DNA of 64,000 nt from Alphaproteobacteria bacterium (GTDB lineage Bacteria > Pseudomonadota > Alphaproteobacteria > MPNO01 > UBA2964). This document shows, piece after piece, positions 36,868 through 45,522 of the stretch. Position numbers and translations under genes: made by a program. The stretch's first letter is position 1, and each line of letters starts with the position of its first letter. Below the pieces are notes generated by a model, which saw only the letters and a program-made list of their open reading frames with translations, made no database searches and was not told where the DNA came from. The stretch is from NCBI GenBank assembly GCA_012103315.1, contig WLWZ01000001.1, positions 1-64,000 of the forward strand, in the 5' to 3' direction.

Positions 36868-37578
36868 TTAAAGGGCGGCAGTAATTTCGCCTGCAATTCG
36901 GTCAGCGGCGTTTCTGGGGTCGTCTGATTGTGTGATTGGCCGTCCAATAACCAGGAAATCTGCACCAGCCTTAACCGCATCGGCCGGCGTCATGATGCGT
37001 TTTTGATCATCGGTTGATGCCCAGGCTGGGCGGATACCGGGGACAACCAAGAGACAATCTGGTCCAAGCTCTTTCCGCAATGCGGCTACTTCTTGTGGGG
37101 AAGCGACCAAACCATCAGCCCCACTGTCACGCGCTAGTTTGCCAAGCCGTAGAACCTGATCAGCGACGGGCGGTTTCTGACCCATCTGAACAAGATCATC
37201 TGCTGCAAGAGATGTCAGGATTGTCACAGCGAGAATACGAGGGGGTTCCTCCTGCCCTTTTGCCTCAACCGCGGCGCGAACCATGGCTGAGCCTCCTGAT
37301 GCATGGATGGTCAACATGTAACAATTCAGGCTTTTGGCAGCATTGATTGCGCCAGCAACAGTATTGGGAATGTCATGATATTTTAGATCAAGGAATATAC
37401 GTTGCCCGAGCTCTGAAATTCGGGCCACGCCATCCGGCCCATTGGCGGTAAAAAATTCCTTGCCGAGTTTAAATCCACCGACAGCACCCTTCAGAGCTTC
37501 AGCCAACTCAACCGCCTGACCAAGATCAGTGGTATCGATGGCACAAAAAATTCGTTCAGCGGGTGTTAGAGATTCCAT
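36868..37578 (-). CDS. pyrF: Orotidine 5'-phosphate decarboxylase
   Basis: A 236-residue OMP decarboxylase that makes UMP in the last step of pyrimidine synthesis. The catalytic charge network Asp64-Lys66-Asp69 is in FLDLKYHDIPNTV. The N-terminal CAIDTTDLGQAVELAEAL and the closing loop region LVVPGIRPAWAS and DFLVIGRPIT complete the barrel. It lies between lapA and trpF on the same strand, an order common in alphaproteobacteria. Confidence 0.96.
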   Translation of the reverse strand: MESLTPAERIFCAIDTTDLGQAVELAEALKGAVGGFKLGKEFFTANGPDGVARISELGQRIFLDLKYHDIPNTVAGAINAAKSLNCYMLTIHASGGSAMVRAAVEAKGQEEPPRILAVTILTSLAADDLVQMGQKPPVADQVLRLGKLARDSGADGLVASPQEVAALRKELGPDCLLVVPGIRPAWASTDDQKRIMTPADAVKAGADFLVIGRPITQSDDPRNAADRIAGEITAAL

Positions 37579-37652
37579 GGCTCAATCTTTATCGGCGTAA
37601 GGTATTTTCCGGCATTATACAAGCATCCGCTGACCGTCCGGCAACGGGCCTC

Positions 37653-38006
37653 TTATAAGTCTTCGTTTAAAACCAAACGGCGTCCAGAGTTAGCCGTCTC
37701 TGCTTGCGGGATTTGGGTTGGCGCAGGCCTATCTTCAGCTGCTTTTTCAAGGGCATCTGCCCGTTTCCGTTGGGTTCGCGCCTGCCATTTTAGTTTTTGC
37801 CGGGCAAATGATGATAGCCCGGCGCCAATTATCAGCCCAAGAGCCATGGCGCCAAGGATGACGACAAAGAGTGGTGGTTCGGGGGCAAAGGGCAGGGGTG
37901 AAAGGTCAATTTTCGTTGGCGCCCGATTGGCGACCGCAAAAACCGCCACAATTCCGATGACTATTGCGAGAAATAAACGGGTGATTATGCGAAACGCTGA
38001 GCGCAT
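37653..38006 (-). CDS. LapA-domain (DUF1049) inner-membrane protein
   Basis: A 117-residue protein with two hydrophobic segments, about 8-28 (RLFLAIVIGIVAVFAVANR) and 46-66 (LFVVILGAMALGLIIGAGLS), joined by the family hallmark ANRAPTKIDLSPLPF. The C-terminal ~45 residues are charged (KLKWQARTQRKRADALEKA), probably a short coiled coil in the cytoplasm. Relatives (LapA/YciS) work with LapB in control of LPS synthesis in enterobacteria. No lapB is adjacent here. It sits between ihfB and pyrF. Confidence 0.85.
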   Translation of the reverse strand: MRSAFRIITRLFLAIVIGIVAVFAVANRAPTKIDLSPLPFAPEPPLFVVILGAMALGLIIGAGLSSFARQKLKWQARTQRKRADALEKAAEDRPAPTQIPQAETANSGRRLVLNEDL

Positions 38007-38054
38007 TAAATTTCCCGTAGATTAAAGGTCACGTCGCTGCCGACGATCAGACAA

Positions 38055-38342
38055 TCAGCCCTGTGGCGTGTTGAGCCAAATCCGTAGATCTTTACCTACC
38101 TTGAAAAACGGTACGGATTTACGTGCGACAAATACTGTTTCGCCGGTACGGGGGTTTCGCCCGGTACGTGAATCACGGTTTTTAACAGAAAAAGCCCCAA
38201 AACCCCGTAATTCGACGCGGTCACCCCGCGACAACGCTGTAGAGACTTCATCAAAAACGGTCGACACAATGCGTTCGACGTCACGCTGATACAAATGCGG
38301 ATTTTTTTCCGCTAACCGTATAATCAATTCTGACTTGGTCAT
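38055..38342 (-). CDS. ihfB: Integration host factor subunit beta
   Basis: A 95-residue HU/IHF-family DNA-bending protein. The family signature [21 protein letters not shown] is present, with the intercalating Pro in RNPRTGE. The start [21 protein letters not shown] and the place after rpsA and sppA identify it as IhfB rather than HU. It pairs with IhfA (elsewhere) to bend DNA at sigma54 promoters and recombination sites; rpoN is in this window at 50-51 kb. Confidence 0.95.
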   Translation of the reverse strand: MTKSELIIRLAEKNPHLYQRDVERIVSTVFDEVSTALSRGDRVELRGFGAFSVKNRDSRTGRNPRTGETVFVARKSVPFFKVGKDLRIWLNTPQG

Positions 38343-38402
38343 TACACCCCGCCTCCGGATTGCCAGAAACAGCGACCCCCCCGGTGCTGTTTGATGGAAC
38401 CA

Positions 38403-39308
38403 TTACTGCAACCAAGGGTGCCAGACGGAAACCAGCCCGTCAAGGATAAGTCTTTCTGAAATCGAGGTTTTTTGAATTAGCGAGGTGGCATATTCGAGCC
38501 AGTCTTCGACCTCACGGCGGATACGAATATCGCGTATAGGCAGTGATTTGGTGATCTTCTTCTCTTTGACGAGCCAGCTCTTGGCGTGTCGTTCGCCGCC
38601 AATAGCGTCGATGAGTCCGTTCTTGAGTGCCATCCGACCGGTATAGACGCGACCGTCCGCGAGATTACGGACTTTTTCGAGTTTCATGTCGCGGCCTTTG
38701 GCCACCATATCGACAAACATTGCATACATGTCGTCGACGAGCAGTTTCGTGGCGGCTCGAACTTTGGGGGTAATTTTGGAAAATGGTGATGGTTCGGCCT
38801 TTAGAGGCGCGCTCTTGATGGCCTCAAATTTGATGCCGAGCTTGTTAAGGAGATCAGTTACTTCGGCGGTTTGAAATAGCACGCCGATTGATCCGGTGAC
38901 TGTTCCCTCGCGGGCAATAATGCGATCTGCCGCGACCGCGATCATATAGCCGGCGGAGGTAGCAAGCTCATCCATAACCGCGATAACAGGCTTTTCTTTA
39001 CGGACACGATTGAGCGCCTGGTAAAGCGCCTCACCGCCAACAACGGTGCCGCCAGGTGAATTGATACGAACAATGAGAGCTTTTATGTCATCATCCTTAC
39101 GAACTCTTTCGATTGCGGCGAGCCGCTTGAGATCATTGTGGATGACGTTCTTGATGGTCAACCGAGCGATATAGTCGCCGGATTCAACACCGGAATATTT
39201 GTAGATACCGGCGGTAACGGCTGCCACTATCGCGAAAATGGCAGCCGTTCGCCAGAAGGTTATCCGTCGCTTTAAGCGACGACGGTCAATAAGATAATCA
39301 GCGTCCAT
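38403..39308 (-). CDS. sppA: Signal peptide peptidase SppA (short form)
   Basis: A 301-residue membrane-anchored serine protease of the short SppA type. One membrane segment (about 19-38) precedes the S49 domain. The nucleophile is Ser118 in ELATSAGYMIA and the general-base Lys is likely Lys170 in KSAPLKAEPSPF, at the spacing known for Bacillus SppA. INSPGGTVVGGEALYQ forms the oxyanion-region loop and VTGSIGVLFQ follows. It degrades cleaved signal peptides in the inner membrane. It lies between rpsA and ihfB, as in many alphaproteobacteria. Confidence 0.93.
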   Translation of the reverse strand: MDADYLIDRRRLKRRITFWRTAAIFAIVAAVTAGIYKYSGVESGDYIARLTIKNVIHNDLKRLAAIERVRKDDDIKALIVRINSPGGTVVGGEALYQALNRVRKEKPVIAVMDELATSAGYMIAVAADRIIAREGTVTGSIGVLFQTAEVTDLLNKLGIKFEAIKSAPLKAEPSPFSKITPKVRAATKLLVDDMYAMFVDMVAKGRDMKLEKVRNLADGRVYTGRMALKNGLIDAIGGERHAKSWLVKEKKITKSLPIRDIRIRREVEDWLEYATSLIQKTSISERLILDGLVSVWHPWLQ

Positions 39309-39362
39309 GGCTAATTCCTGGGCTAAGTCCTGTTCGCCCTACTGATTATCGAGAAGAATTTC

Positions 39363-41249
39363 TTAGTCCTTCTTCTCGGTTTCTTCGTTGTCTTCAGAAG
39401 CAGGTTCCTCTGCGGGAGCTTCTTCAGATTCTGCTTCCGCTTCGGGTGCTGCCTCTTCAGCGGGCTGTTCTTCGGCAGGCTCATCGGCCGCCGTCTCTGC
39501 AACAGGTTCTGCGTCAGCTTCGGCCGTGTCGTCGTCGTCGGCACCGGCCTTTTTCATCGCAGCGCCAAGAATGTCACCAAGGCTCGCTCCGGAATCCGAA
39601 GACCCGTAATGTGCCATAGCTTCTTTCTCTTCTTTGATCTCATGCGCCTTAACCGAGAGGCTCAGCTTGTGCTCACGACGGTCGATATTGGTGACCTGAG
39701 CGTCGATACGGTCGCCAACGGCGAAGCGGTCAGGACGCTGTTCACTACGTTCGCGTGATAGATCAGCCCGGCGGATAAAGCCCTGCAGACCACCGGAAAC
39801 CGTAACTTCCAGGCCACCATCGGTGACACCACTTACTGTACAAGTTACAACCGCGCCTTTCTTAAGGTCACCGGTAGCTGATTCAAACGGATCGTCGGTC
39901 ATCTGTTTGATGCCGAGTGAGATACGCTCTTTTTCGATATCGATGTCGAGGACCTTGGCTTTCACCATGTCGCCCTTGGTATAATCAACAACTGCCTCTT
40001 CGCCGGATTTCTCCCACGACAGGTCCGATAGATGGATCATGCCATCGATTTCGCCAGGCAGGCCGACAAACAGGCCAAACTCGGTGATGTTTTTGATCTC
40101 GCCTTCGATCTCGGTTCCGACCGTGAAGCTTGATTCGAAGTCCGTCCACGGATTTTCCTGAGTCTGCTTAATGCCCAGTGAAATGCGCCGCTTACTTTGA
40201 TCGACGTCAAGAACCATGACTTCGACTTCCTGGCTGGTCGAGATGATCTTGCCAGGATGGACGTTTTTCTTGGTCCAGCTCATTTCCGAAACGTGGACAA
40301 GGCCTTCGACGCCCGGTTCAAGCTCAACAAATGCACCATAATCAGTAATGTTGCTGACCCGACCGGTGAAGACGCCTTCAATAGGATACTTAGTTTCAAT
40401 GCTGTCCCAAGGATCAGCTTCGAGCTGTTTCATGCCCAGTGAAATACGCTGGGTTTCGGCATTGAAGCGAATAACCTGGACGTTCACCGTCTGGCCGACC
40501 GTCAAAACCTCGCTCGGATGATTGATCCGGCGCCATGCCATATCGGTGACATGCAACAGACCATCTACGCCGCCAAGATCGACAAACGCACCATAATCGG
40601 TGAGGTTCTTGACGATACCTTCGATGACCTGGCCTTCAGTAAGACCAGCCAGCAGTTCGTTACGCTGTTCGGCGCGGGATTCTTCCAGAACGGCACGACG
40701 TGAGACAACAATATTGCCGCGACGGCGGTCCATTTTGAGAATCTGGAATGGCTGTGGTGTACCCATTAGCGGGTTAATATCGCGGACCGGCCGGACATCA
40801 ACCTGACTGCCGGGGAGGAAGGCAATTGCGCCTGAAAGATCGACGGTAAATCCGCCTTTGACGCGACCGAAGATTGATCCCGTAACGCGTTCCTGATCGT
40901 TGAAAGCTTTTTCCAAAAGGGTCCAGGCTTCCTCGCGGCGCGCTTTTTCGCGCGACAGCATGGCCTCGCCCTGACTGTCTTCCATTCTTTCAAGATAAAC
41001 ATCGACGATATCGCCGGATGTAATTTCCGGTGCGGCACCAGGCACACCAAATTCCCGAAGGGCTACGCGGCCTTCAGATTTCAAACCAACATCGATTAGA
41101 ACGGAGTCGCCTTCAATGGCAATAACCGTACCTTTAACGACCGTACCTTCAGAGTTCTCGCCTTCTCCAAAGGTTTCCTCAAGCATGCCAGCAAAATCTT
41201 CATCGGACATTACGACATCTGCGTCGGGATTCCCTAACTCAATAGCCAT
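39363..41249 (-). CDS. rpsA: 30S ribosomal protein S1 with long acidic tail
   Basis: A 628-residue S1 with six S1 RNA-binding repeats, several showing the family core (VDGLLHVTDMAWRRINHPSE, YGAFVELEPGVEGLVHVSEM). It binds mRNA on the 30S subunit. I took the ATG at 41249 (MAIELGNPDADVVM); the frame opens at 41312 but through an untranslated leader hairpin. The last 59 residues carry 27 Asp/Glu and only two Lys and replace the shorter tail of E. coli S1 (557 residues in all). The first-repeat region (about 40-110) is the ribosome-anchoring part. It lies downstream of cmk, as is usual. Confidence 0.96.
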   Translation of the reverse strand: MAIELGNPDADVVMSDEDFAGMLEETFGEGENSEGTVVKGTVIAIEGDSVLIDVGLKSEGRVALREFGVPGAAPEITSGDIVDVYLERMEDSQGEAMLSREKARREEAWTLLEKAFNDQERVTGSIFGRVKGGFTVDLSGAIAFLPGSQVDVRPVRDINPLMGTPQPFQILKMDRRRGNIVVSRRAVLEESRAEQRNELLAGLTEGQVIEGIVKNLTDYGAFVDLGGVDGLLHVTDMAWRRINHPSEVLTVGQTVNVQVIRFNAETQRISLGMKQLEADPWDSIETKYPIEGVFTGRVSNITDYGAFVELEPGVEGLVHVSEMSWTKKNVHPGKIISTSQEVEVMVLDVDQSKRRISLGIKQTQENPWTDFESSFTVGTEIEGEIKNITEFGLFVGLPGEIDGMIHLSDLSWEKSGEEAVVDYTKGDMVKAKVLDIDIEKERISLGIKQMTDDPFESATGDLKKGAVVTCTVSGVTDGGLEVTVSGGLQGFIRRADLSRERSEQRPDRFAVGDRIDAQVTNIDRREHKLSLSVKAHEIKEEKEAMAHYGSSDSGASLGDILGAAMKKAGADDDDTAEADAEPVAETAADEPAEEQPAEEAAPEAEAESEEAPAEEPASEDNEETEKKD

Positions 41250-41277
41250 TCGTATTATAAACCGTTTCCTTCCATCA

Positions 41278-41293
41278 GCCCTGTGATCAGGGC
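41278..41293 (-). promoter_or_regulatory. Leader hairpin before rpsA
   Basis: A perfect 6-bp stem GCCCTG/CAGGGC with a TGAT loop lies 29-44 bp upstream of the rpsA ATG. The stem plus nearby TGGTCC/GGACCA-like pairing at about 41313-41327 gives a structured leader, the kind of element through which S1 limits its own translation in enterobacteria. Function here is inferred. Confidence 0.4.
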
Positions 41294-41355
41294 CTGTTCC
41301 AAGGTCGCACACGGGTTGGTCCCCATTGGACCGCTTCCCTACCCTTGCGCTCTTG

Positions 41356-42015
41356 TTACGCCTTGGACTGGTTCCGCTTACTGATAAACTCTAATGCGGT
41401 CGTAAACGCGGCATCCGCATCCATCTTGGTGGTATCCATGATGAAGGCATCGTCAGCCGCTACCAATGGCGCGACACTTCGGGAACTATCCCGGGCGTCT
41501 CGCTCCCGCATATCTTGCAGAACGCGCGCATGTATAGCCTCATCGCCCCGTTCTAGCAACTCTTTAACCCGCCTGGTTGCTCGCACCTCAACATCGGCAT
41601 CTACATAAATTTTATGGTCAGCATCAGGGCAGATGACAGTACCGATATCCCGACCATCGAGAACAGCCCCGGCGGCACTCTCCGGTGGGTTTTTGGCGAA
41701 ATTCCGTTGTTGTTCTATTAACGCCGTTCGCACCGCTGGCATCGCGGCAACCTTGCTGGCGCGCTGGGTCACCTCTTCGTCGCGGAGCGCCGAGTTCTCC
41801 ATCGTAGCGGCAGTTATCGCGTTAACCGCAGTAATGGCCATTTCTTCGGTGATCTCGTCTGTGTCGGGATAGAGCGACAAGGTCATAAAGCCAGTTGCCC
41901 GATATAGCAGGCCGGTGTCGAGATAGGCATAGCCAAGCTGTCGGGCGAGGCGGCGGGCTAAGGTGCCTTTACCGCTGGCAGCGGTGCCATCAATAGCGAT
42001 AACAGGTGTTGTCAC
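41356..42015 (-). CDS. cmk: Cytidylate kinase
   Basis: A 219-residue (d)CMP kinase. The P-loop DGTAASGKGTLARRLARQL is at about 8-26, followed by AYLDTGLLYRA, which binds the nucleotide monophosphate, and VLDGRDIGTVICPDAD. The lid region carries RERDARDSSRSVAPL. Length and motif order are normal for the bacterial enzyme. Its start overlaps the aroA stop by four bases, and rpsA follows about 106 bp later, the standard aroA-cmk-rpsA order. Confidence 0.97.
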   Translation of the reverse strand: MTTPVIAIDGTAASGKGTLARRLARQLGYAYLDTGLLYRATGFMTLSLYPDTDEITEEMAITAVNAITAATMENSALRDEEVTQRASKVAAMPAVRTALIEQQRNFAKNPPESAAGAVLDGRDIGTVICPDADHKIYVDADVEVRATRRVKELLERGDEAIHARVLQDMRERDARDSSRSVAPLVAADDAFIMDTTKMDADAAFTTALEFISKRNQSKA

Positions 42016-43340
42016 ATGTGTTCCCCGATTTTGGCGCCGAGCCCGTTCATAAGTGCAATAAAAGACGGGAAACTTGTAGCGATATGGTCTGCGTCGTCGA
42101 TGGCAATGGGGTCCTTTGAGATCATTCCAAGTACCATAAATGACATGGCGATCCGATGATCCATGCGGGATTCTATTTCAGCACCGCCAGGAATATTGCC
42201 GGGCGACCCTGTAACGATTAGGTCATCACCATCAATTTCTACAGTAATCCCACAGGCGTTGAGCCCGTCGGCAATTGCTGCGAGGCGATCACTTTCCTTA
42301 ACCCGTAATTCTGCGAGACCCTGCATCCGTGTGACGCCATTTGCTGCTGCTGCAGCAACAGCCAGGATCGGATATTCATCAATCATTGAAGGGGCGCGTT
42401 CCGGTGGTACGACAACACCAGTTAAAGAACTTGTTTTTACAACCAGGTCAGCGACCGGTTCACCCGCTTGATCACGAGCGTTGGCAATGTCGATAGCCGC
42501 CCCCATCTCACACAACGTATCGATTAAGCCAATCCGCAACGGGTTGAGGCCGATGTTTTTAATGGTGACTTCTGCGTCTGGTGTGATCAGCGCTGCAACA
42601 AGAGGAAATGCAGCCGAGGATGGGTCGCCTGGTACAACGACCTCTTTGCTTTCAAGCTCAGGCTGCCCGGTCAGTGTAATAACCCGTCGGTCGGTTGCTT
42701 CGTCCGTTACGGTCACGGTGGCGCCAAAGTGACGCAACATCAGTTCTGTATGATCGCGGCTCGGGCGGGTCTCGATGACGCTCGTTTCGCCCGGTGTGTT
42801 TAGCCCAGCGAGCAGAACGGCGGATTTGATCTGTGCGGATGGCACCGGCAATGCGTACGTAATCGGCATGGCCATTCGGGCACCGATGACGGTCAATGGC
42901 ATTTTGTCACCATCGCGGGCAATGACTTGTGTCCCCATCTGGCTCAGCGGTGTGGCGATCCGCCCCATGGGTCTGGTGCGAAGTGAATCGTCACCAGTGA
43001 ACTGAACCTGGATCGGATGTGTTGCGACGAGCCCCATGAGCAAGCGGGCCCCGGTTCCGGAGTTTCCGAGATCGAGGACATTGTCTGGTTCTCGCAACCC
43101 GCCGACACCGACACCATGTACGCGCCACAAATCATCTGTCTCACGCTCGATGGTGACACCCATGGCTTCGAGGGCGGCGGCCGTGCATAGAACATCGTCA
43201 CCGAGCAGCAAGCCACGGATCACTGTTTCGCCGACCGCCATGCTGCCGATCATCAACGCCCGGTGCGAGATCGACTTGTCGCCGGTGACGATAACGTCGC
43301 CCTTAAGACCGCTTACCGGTGCGGAGACCAGCCCCGTCAT
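42012..43340 (-). CDS. aroA: 5-enolpyruvylshikimate-3-phosphate synthase
   Basis: A 442-residue EPSP synthase of the shikimate pathway, joining shikimate-3-phosphate and PEP. The substrate residues lie in TGDKSISHRALMIGSMAVGE (Lys22, Ser23) and LGNSGTGARLLMGLVATH. Catalytic Asp and Lys regions are in MIDEYPILAVAAAAA and RVKESDRLAAIADGL. The sequence around LGNSGTGAR with Ala in place of the second Gly of the usual NAGTAMRPL motif resembles class II enzymes such as that of Agrobacterium. It is the first gene of the minus-strand unit and divergent from the TIGR02300 gene. Confidence 0.95.
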   Translation of the reverse strand: MTGLVSAPVSGLKGDVIVTGDKSISHRALMIGSMAVGETVIRGLLLGDDVLCTAAALEAMGVTIERETDDLWRVHGVGVGGLREPDNVLDLGNSGTGARLLMGLVATHPIQVQFTGDDSLRTRPMGRIATPLSQMGTQVIARDGDKMPLTVIGARMAMPITYALPVPSAQIKSAVLLAGLNTPGETSVIETRPSRDHTELMLRHFGATVTVTDEATDRRVITLTGQPELESKEVVVPGDPSSAAFPLVAALITPDAEVTIKNIGLNPLRIGLIDTLCEMGAAIDIANARDQAGEPVADLVVKTSSLTGVVVPPERAPSMIDEYPILAVAAAAANGVTRMQGLAELRVKESDRLAAIADGLNACGITVEIDGDDLIVTGSPGNIPGGAEIESRMDHRIAMSFMVLGMISKDPIAIDDADHIATSFPSFIALMNGLGAKIGEHM

Positions 43341-43529
43341 GCCCTAATCCTTTCTTAGCAATTGGCCAGATATCACTGTCTGGCCAGCTACTATTTATTC
43401 GACGGGCAGTCTGTAGCACATCAAACACCCATCACAATAGATTAAGCAGGGTGCAATTTTGCTTTTGACAGGCTATGCGGATCGTGGCATTGGCAATTCA
43501 TAATTTATTTCTGTTCCACGGAGGTTGAT

Positions 43530-43904
43530 TTGGCGAAGCCCGAATGGGGTGAAAAACGGACCTGTCTGGACTGCGGCGCAAAGTTCTATGATATGCAGCG
43601 CAGCCCAATCGTTTGCCCGACATGTGATACTGAATTTGTTCCTGTTGTTACGGGGCGCAGTTCGCGCGCTAAGGCGCCTGCACCGGCGCCCAAGCCGGAG
43701 CCCAAGAAGCCAGCAGTGGCGGATGAAGATGCCGCTCTGGTTACTGACGACGACGATGAGGAAGATCTGCCGGACGATCCCGCGTTGGATATCCTCGATG
43801 ATGACGCTCTGATCGAAGATGCGTCGGATCTTGGTGGTGCCGATGATGTGCTCGACGGGATCGAAGGCGGACCGGAAAAACCGGACGATCCTGCAAGTTC
43901 GTAA
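43530..43904 (+). CDS. TIGR02300 family zinc-ribbon protein with acidic tail
   Basis: A 124-residue protein. Residues 1-45 (KPEWGEKRTCLDCGAKFYDM then SPIVCPTC) hold a four-Cys zinc ribbon at about Cys12, Cys15, Cys29 and Cys32, which identifies the alphaproteobacterial TIGR02300 family of unknown function. A short Ala/Pro/Lys linker leads to a C-terminal half that is almost entirely Asp/Glu. The start is TTG at 43530 after a GGAGG site. It is divergent from aroA and upstream of tRNA-Ala, a conserved position. The role could be in transcription or RNA contact, but nothing here decides it. Confidence 0.85.
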   Translation: MAKPEWGEKRTCLDCGAKFYDMQRSPIVCPTCDTEFVPVVTGRSSRAKAPAPAPKPEPKKPAVADEDAALVTDDDDEEDLPDDPALDILDDDALIEDASDLGGADDVLDGIEGGPEKPDDPASS

Positions 43905-44036
43905 GCGGAACTGATCTTAGCGGACCTATTCGATAATTAGGTCTTGCCTCTGGGACCTCAGTTTCAGTAGGTTCCGCGTCAACGCCGCACCGGTGGCGGC
44001 TAAACGGGTCTCTTGTGGCTCGCCGGTACAGAATTT

Positions 44037-44112
<76 letters not shown>

Positions 44113-44117
44113 AATTG

Positions 44118-44152
44118 AAAAGGGTCCTGCTGTTATGGCAGGGCCCTTTTTG
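44118..44152 (+). terminator. tRNA-Ala terminator
   Basis: AAGGGTCCTGC and GCAGGGCCCTT (11 bp, one G-U) enclose TGTTATG-like loop bases and are followed by TTTT. A canonical rho-independent terminator 6 bp after the tRNA. Confidence 0.85.
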
Positions 44153-44239
44153 GTTGACCCGACGTCTGTTCATTGGACGTTGATCCCGATAGCCGGGTAG
44201 ACTGGCGGCAGTCTTGTAGAGGAAAAATCACGGCGCCTG

Positions 44240-45517
44240 ATGCTCAACCAACCCCCTCGTGAATCTGTCTGGCTATCTTGTGTCTACGTTGTTTTATGCG
44301 CGGTGGCGATCTTTGCCACAGTGCCGCTGGCGCGTGCCATTACCGAATTTCTGGACCAGTATGTCGACGACACTATTTTTCTTGTTCTGGTATTTGTCGT
44401 TTTTGCGGGTGCGGCTTTTTGCGTTGTCCGAAGTCTGATTCGGCAGTCAGGAACAAGTATCTCGTCCTATTTGTGGCTTGGCGGTGTCGCGGTCGTCTTT
44501 GGGACCTATACTTATAGCCTGCGAGATAATGCTGTCGAGGCGTTGCACTTTATTGAATATGGTCTCCTCAGCCTGCTGATTTATCGCGCGCTGAGCCACC
44601 GGGTGCGGGATAACAGCATCTATCTGATTGCTCTCTGTCTCGGCTTTATTGTCGGTGCACTGGATGAGGCGATCCAGTGGTTAACGCCGCACCGCGTATG
44701 GGACATGCGTGACATCCTCCTGAATAGTGTTGCCGTGGGGCTCATGCTGATCGCTATCGGTTTGGGATTAAAACCGGCGATCATAGGGCCCGGATTTGGG
44801 GTCAGAGGTGTTGTTCTTTTCCACCGAGCTCTCGCACTGGCAATTTTTTTATTTGGCGTGTGCTTATTGAATACGCCGCCGGTGATCGATCTTTATATCG
44901 ATAAGATTCCTGGCATGTCACATGTACGTGGCAAGTCGAGCCAGATGGCTGAGTATGGCTATCTGCACCATGATCCCGAAATCGGCAGCTTTCGGTCACG
45001 CTTTACGATTGAAGGTTTAAAGAAACAAGACGCGTCTCAGGCCAAGCGGGCGGCGCAGGTTCTCGATCAATACCCTGATGTGCCGCTCTATCCTGACTTT
45101 TTCAAAAAATACACCGTCATCAATGATCGGTTTATTCATGAGGCAGGCGTTCATCTGTTCCGGCGTGAGAAATATCTCAACCGGTTTCTTGATTACGATG
45201 GAAGGGTTTCTCAAAGCAAGCGATACAAAAGAGCTGTTCTAATTGCCTGGCGCGAGACAAAGATTTTGGAAAAATATTATACTAAAACACTGTCCCTATC
45301 CTGGTATCAAATTTCGCCGAAAAAGCGGGCCTTGCTAAACGCCGCCCATAATTCCGAAACAACTTATGAAAGCCCAGTGAGTAAATCTTTGATTACAAAG
45401 GTGACATATCAGCAAGTGGCGTGGGGTGTCGCCGGGTCTATCATCTTGCTGCTGGGTGGGAGTGTTCTTTACAGCCGGCGCAGAAATGACAAAGCTACAA
45501 ACCTTGGTGAAGTGTAG
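44240..45517 (+). CDS. VanZ-like membrane protein with extra C-terminal domain
   Basis: A 425-residue protein. Residues about 10-185 hold five or so membrane segments of the VanZ-like family, with the family hallmark GALDEAIQWLTPHRVWDMRDILLNS near 140-165. A further segment at about 195-215 leads to a hydrophilic region of about 180 residues (about 220-395) rich in charged and aromatic residues (YPDVPLYPDFFKKY, HLFRREKYLNRFLDYDGRV), then a final membrane segment (about 398-418) and a short basic tail. Topology suggests that the extra domain is periplasmic. VanZ proteins affect lipid II-targeting antibiotic tolerance, but the role of this long form is unknown. The next gene, an exported phosphoesterase, starts 5 bp later. 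Confidence 0.75.
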   Translation: MLNQPPRESVWLSCVYVVLCAVAIFATVPLARAITEFLDQYVDDTIFLVLVFVVFAGAAFCVVRSLIRQSGTSISSYLWLGGVAVVFGTYTYSLRDNAVEALHFIEYGLLSLLIYRALSHRVRDNSIYLIALCLGFIVGALDEAIQWLTPHRVWDMRDILLNSVAVGLMLIAIGLGLKPAIIGPGFGVRGVVLFHRALALAIFLFGVCLLNTPPVIDLYIDKIPGMSHVRGKSSQMAEYGYLHHDPEIGSFRSRFTIEGLKKQDASQAKRAAQVLDQYPDVPLYPDFFKKYTVINDRFIHEAGVHLFRREKYLNRFLDYDGRVSQSKRYKRAVLIAWRETKILEKYYTKTLSLSWYQISPKKRALLNAAHNSETTYESPVSKSLITKVTYQQVAWGVAGSIILLLGGSVLYSRRRNDKATNLGEV

Positions 45518-45522
45518 CGGGA

